This document shows positions 62,124 through 64,000 of a stretch of DNA of 64,000 nt, one piece after another (the first letter of the stretch is position 1; every line of letters begins with the position of its first letter). Position numbers and translations under genes: made by a program. The notes under the pieces are model-generated. The model was not told the DNA's origin. It searched no databases and saw only the letters and a program-made list of their open reading frames with translations. This DNA is from Lasioglossum baleicum (taxonomy: Eukaryota; Arthropoda; Insecta; Hymenoptera; Halictidae). Where the stretch lies: positions 6,386,001 through 6,450,000 of the forward strand of contig NC_134930.1 in NCBI RefSeq assembly GCF_051020765.1. Direction: 5' to 3'.

Positions 62124-62420
62124 GCCCTATTGCCTGCACTTGGTCCCTGGAGACGTGCCGCGGTTTGAATCTGCCCGCGCGGTTGCAGTAACGCCGTGCG
62201 TCCCGAGATGGCGCGCACTCTCACTCGTGTTCATTGGCACTGTCACTATCGGTCGACACTAGATGTCGCGGACTGTCACGCTTGTCCGGTTTCACTGGTT
62301 CCTTTGATCGAACGCTAGATGTCGCGCGCGATGCATCACTTCCGACCGGCGAGGTGTCCGCACGTTAACCTCGAAATTCGGCCACGTGGCCGTTATTCCG
62401 ACGCGTGATTTTCGCACCCA
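62124..62420 (-). other. Untranslated leader between primer site and gag
   Basis: About 297 bases with no convincing reading frame. It should hold packaging signals of the genomic RNA by position. A 12-bp direct repeat CTAGATGTCGCG occurs at 62259-62270 and 62315-62326, 56 bp apart. An in-frame stop (TAG) lies two codons before the gag ATG. Together with R-U5, the leader upstream of gag is about 1.2 kb. Confidence 0.75.
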
Positions 62421-62438
62421 GTCCCTGTTCGGGCGCCA
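62421..62438 (-). other. Primer binding site, tRNA-Lys
   Basis: The plus strand reads GTCCCTGTTCGGGCGCCA, which equals the 3' 18 bases, including CCA, of the animal lysine tRNA (UUU anticodon, the tRNA-Lys3 type). On the element's sense strand it is the complement, starting TGGCGCCC. It touches the LTR end with no spacer. tRNA-Lys priming is known for several gypsy-group elements and lentiviruses. This is a primer site, not a tRNA gene. Confidence 0.97.
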
Positions 62439-62811
62439 TGTAACGGTTCTGCTTCCGGCGAGATGCGTCTGCCACGGTGGTCGTGTCCTCTCGTGCTGAA
62501 TAGCTCGCCGAGCCAGGTTCGCTCACTGGCGAGAGAATCGACGGAAGCTGAAAATGACTCAGTGCGCGGGGCGAGGAATAACGACGATGTATTTATATAT
62601 TTTCGGGCCTCACTACAGGTACTTTCGCGGGACCGGATATAATTGGTGCATGAACCTATCGCGGGTCGCGAGTCGCGGCGCGTGGCCGTCCGTTCGCGTA
62701 ACTGGTGCGTGGGTTTACCGGCGTCGTGAGATCGGGGCGTCGCGGCGCGTGCCCGGCGATCGGTACGGATAACGACTCAGGGTACAGGCGAGGATGGTGC
62801 AGGAAACCCTA

Positions 62812-63320
62812 CCACGAGTCGGGAGGACCTCGTGGCGGTTCTACGATAAACGAAAGGGATGCTGTCCCTTTCATTTACACGTCTCCGTGGCTGACGGAGT
62901 TCTCGAGGTGCTGCCTCGAGAGACTGGGTTCGGCGGCTGGCCGAACGGCAGAAAAGATGCTGTCTTTTCCGTTCAGGATACAGGCGGGATTGGTCCGGGA
63001 AACCCTACCACGAGTCGGGATGGGCTCGTGAAGGTTCTACGACAAACGAAAGAGATGCAGTCCCTTTCATTTGAACGTCTCCGTGGCTGACGGAGTTCTC
63101 AAGGTGCTGCCTTGAGAGACTGGGTTCGGCGGCTGGCCGAACGGCAGAGAAGATGCTGTCTTCTCTGTTCGGCGAGTATGCTGTACCCGCCGTGGGAACT
63201 GTCGATGTCGAGGAGGCCGATGCTGTCGGTAGCTCGACGTCGAGAGCGTGGGAATTTTAGGAAGAGTGAATAGCGATACGTACCACTATTCTGGAGAAGG
63301 CTCCTAGCTGCTGGCTAGGA
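62812..63320 (-). other. Hairpin array in the 5' LTR, transcribed leader
   Basis: Identical to the 3' LTR array at +7903. This copy lies downstream of the active promoter, so it is predicted to sit in the 5' leader of the genomic RNA, between the cap and the primer binding site. The first hairpin (63302-63320, arms TCCTAGC/GCTAGGA, loop TGCTG) falls 32-58 bases past the start of the TATA box, so it would be almost at the RNA 5' end. Confidence 0.83.
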
Positions 63321-63351
63321 TGGAAAAGAGGCCCGTGCCTCGTTTGCATCG

Positions 63352-63360
63352 CCTTTTATA
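63352..63360 (-). promoter_or_regulatory. TATA box of the 5' LTR
   Basis: The minus strand reads CCTATAAAAGGCGATG here, a strong TATA box. Transcription would start about 25-30 bases downstream, near 63330, which is inference. Upstream (higher coordinates) lie two copies of the 10-mer GTTCCCCCAC at 63384-63375 and 63398-63389, 14 bp apart. A CRE-like TGACGTC core is at 63408-63414, and a YY1-like GCCATCTTGG core lies near 63430-63440. These factor sites are guesses from motif shape. The identical TATA box in the 3' LTR lies at 55449-55457. Confidence 0.8.
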
Positions 63361-63569
63361 GGCCTAGGTTGGTGGTGGGGGAACTGGCGTGGGGGAACGC
63401 GGATGTGTGACGTCGTATTTCCGTGTCCGCCAAGATGGCCGAACCTCGACGTCCGTTTCCCGCCGAATGTGTCTCGGAGCGCGGGACTGTACGTCGTGAC
63501 GCGATGCGTGTATACGGCGTGTTCGGCGGTTCTCGGTGTCGGTCGGCGGTGTTCGGCGCGTGTCTCTTA

Positions 63570-63600
63570 GTAACAGGCCTGCACCGTACAGGTCTGTTAC
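63570..63600. repeat. Imperfect palindrome at the U3 end of the 5' LTR
   Basis: Plus-strand arms GTAACAGGCCTG and CAGGTCTGTTAC flank a 7-base spacer, with one G-T mismatch in 12 pairs. It sits at the very outer end of U3, where integrase must bind. The identical structure is at 55667-55697 in the 3' LTR. The opposite LTR end does not carry it. Confidence 0.8.
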
Positions 63601-63601
63601 A

Positions 63602-63605
63602 ACCT
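63602..63605. other. Target-site duplication ACCT, right copy
   Basis: ACCT directly follows the right LTR end ...GTTACA and then continues into GTTCGGGGACGAC. The left flank ends GTGTATACCT, so one copy of ACCT plus both flanks reconstructs an uninterrupted satellite monomer. Confidence 0.93.
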
Positions 63606-64000
63606 GTTCGGGGACGACACCGGTGTGTCTCATCTCGACCTCATGGCTAAGAGTGTAGTGTATACCAGTTCGGGGACGACACCGGTAAGTCCCATCTCGG
63701 CCTCATGGCTAAGAAGGTAGTGTAAACCTGTTCGCGGACGACACCGGTGAGTCCCATCTCGGCCTCATGGCTAAGAAGGTAGTGTATACCTGTTCGCGGA
63801 CGACACCGATCAGTCCCATCTCGGCCTCATGGCTAAGAAGGTAGTGTATACCAGTTCCGGACGACACCGATCAGTCCCATCTCGGCCTCATGGCTAAGAA
63901 GGTAGTGTATACAAGTTCGGGGACGAAACCGGTGAGTCCCGTCTCCCTCTTGGCTAAGAAGGTAGTGTATACCTGTTCGCAGACGACACCGATCAGTCCC
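63602..64000. repeat. Satellite array, continuation right of the retrotransposon
   Basis: The same ~62-bp monomer resumes directly after the right LTR and runs to the window end, about six and a half copies. It starts with the duplicated target ACCT, then continues GTTCGGGGACGACACCGG. The variant order (GTGTGTCTC, GAGTGTAGTG, GTGTAAACCTG, CAGTTCCGG, ACAAGTTCGG, GTCTCCCTCTTGG) matches 23563-23915, so the array is in phase across the insertion. The last partial copy (CTGTTCGCAGACGAC) departs from that order, so a monomer-scale rearrangement lies near 63970. Confidence 0.97.

Larger units (their letters stand above)
54536..63601 (-). mobile_element. Complete Ty3/gypsy LTR retrotransposon (9066 bp), minus-strand orientation
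   Basis: The element has two 1163-bp LTRs with TG...CA ends, a tRNA-Lys primer binding site touching the 5' LTR, gag and pol reading frames on the minus strand, a polypurine tract touching the 3' LTR, and a 4-bp target duplication (ACCT). Pol order is protease, reverse transcriptase, RNase H, integrase, which identifies Ty3/gypsy (Metaviridae) rather than Ty1/copia. No envelope-like frame, signal peptide or membrane segment follows pol. The LTRs look identical base for base, gag and pol have no internal stop, and all catalytic motifs are present, so this copy is young and may be able to transpose. Removing the element with one ACCT copy restores a monomer order identical to that around 23563. 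The exact clade needs a reverse-transcriptase phylogeny; an arthropod gypsy-like lineage is my best estimate. Confidence 0.97.
62439..63601 (-). repeat. 5' LTR (element orientation), carries the promoter
   Basis: Same 1163-bp sequence as 54536-55698. Read on the minus strand it starts at 63601 with U3 (about 240 bp to the TATA box), then the R and U5 regions, and ends at 62439 where the primer binding site begins with no spacer. The long stretch after the TATA box means R-U5 is about 0.9 kb, so most of the LTR is transcribed into the RNA leader. The R/U5 border cannot be fixed without transcript data. Confidence 0.97.

Noticed and set aside
62421..62438. tRNA gene fragment
   Set aside because: Only the 18-nt 3' end is present, directly abutting the LTR, so it is the primer binding site.

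Overview
The window is non-coding eukaryotic satellite DNA carrying one complete LTR retrotransposon. There are no cellular genes. Bases 1-54535 and 63602-64000 are a tandem satellite with a ~62-bp monomer (60-62 bp variants, roughly 880 copies). The interval 54536-63601 is a 9066-bp Ty3/gypsy (Metaviridae) element, transcribed from the minus strand and inserted into the satellite. The gag-pol layout, the tRNA-Lys primer site, the 4-bp target duplication and the insect-gypsy-like Pol suggest an animal, most likely arthropod, genome. The species cannot be read from this sequence. A long satellite array of this kind fits a centromeric, pericentromeric or subtelomeric location.

Satellite: monomers share a nearly invariant stretch (GGCTAAGAAGGTAGTGTATACC) and differ in the remaining ~40 bp. 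The variants recur in fixed order, giving higher-order repeats. Multi-kb blocks recur near-identically at offsets such as 2.4-2.6, 3.64/3.70, 8.158, 10.573/10.635, 11.500, 28.56 and 30.6/30.8 kb. They differ mainly by gain or loss of whole monomers, which is the signature of unequal exchange. The open frames on its minus strand (up to 118 codons) are by-products of the repeat and are not genes.

Retrotransposon, read on the minus strand: 5' LTR (63601-62439) with TATA box; an exact 18-nt tRNA-Lys primer binding site (62438-62421); untranslated leader; gag (62123-61017) with capsid and zinc-knuckle regions; a canonical -1 slippery heptamer GGGAAAC with a downstream stem (61071-61025); pol (to 56449) with protease, reverse transcriptase, RNase H, integrase with GPY/F module, and a ~500-residue low-complexity C-terminal extension with an AT-hook-like motif; a 3' non-coding region with three degenerate repeats; polypurine tract (55713-55699); 3' LTR (55698-54536). 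No env gene is visible. The two 1163-bp LTRs look identical, both reading frames are intact and the ACCT target duplication is perfect, so the insertion is recent and the copy may be active. Removing the element restores a satellite order found elsewhere in the array (around 23.56 kb).

The most unusual feature is RNA-like structure inside the element. Each LTR carries an array of about fifteen short hairpins, most with a 5-nt loop TGCTG or GGCTG (CAGCA or CAGCC in the sense RNA). Many lie in a 196-bp tandem duplication whose copies differ by compensatory base changes. A related hairpin occurs three times between pol and the polypurine tract, again with compensatory changes. Four of the five imperfect pairs become G-U pairs only when read as the element's sense RNA. 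This points to a conserved RNA structure in the leader and 3' end of the genomic transcript.
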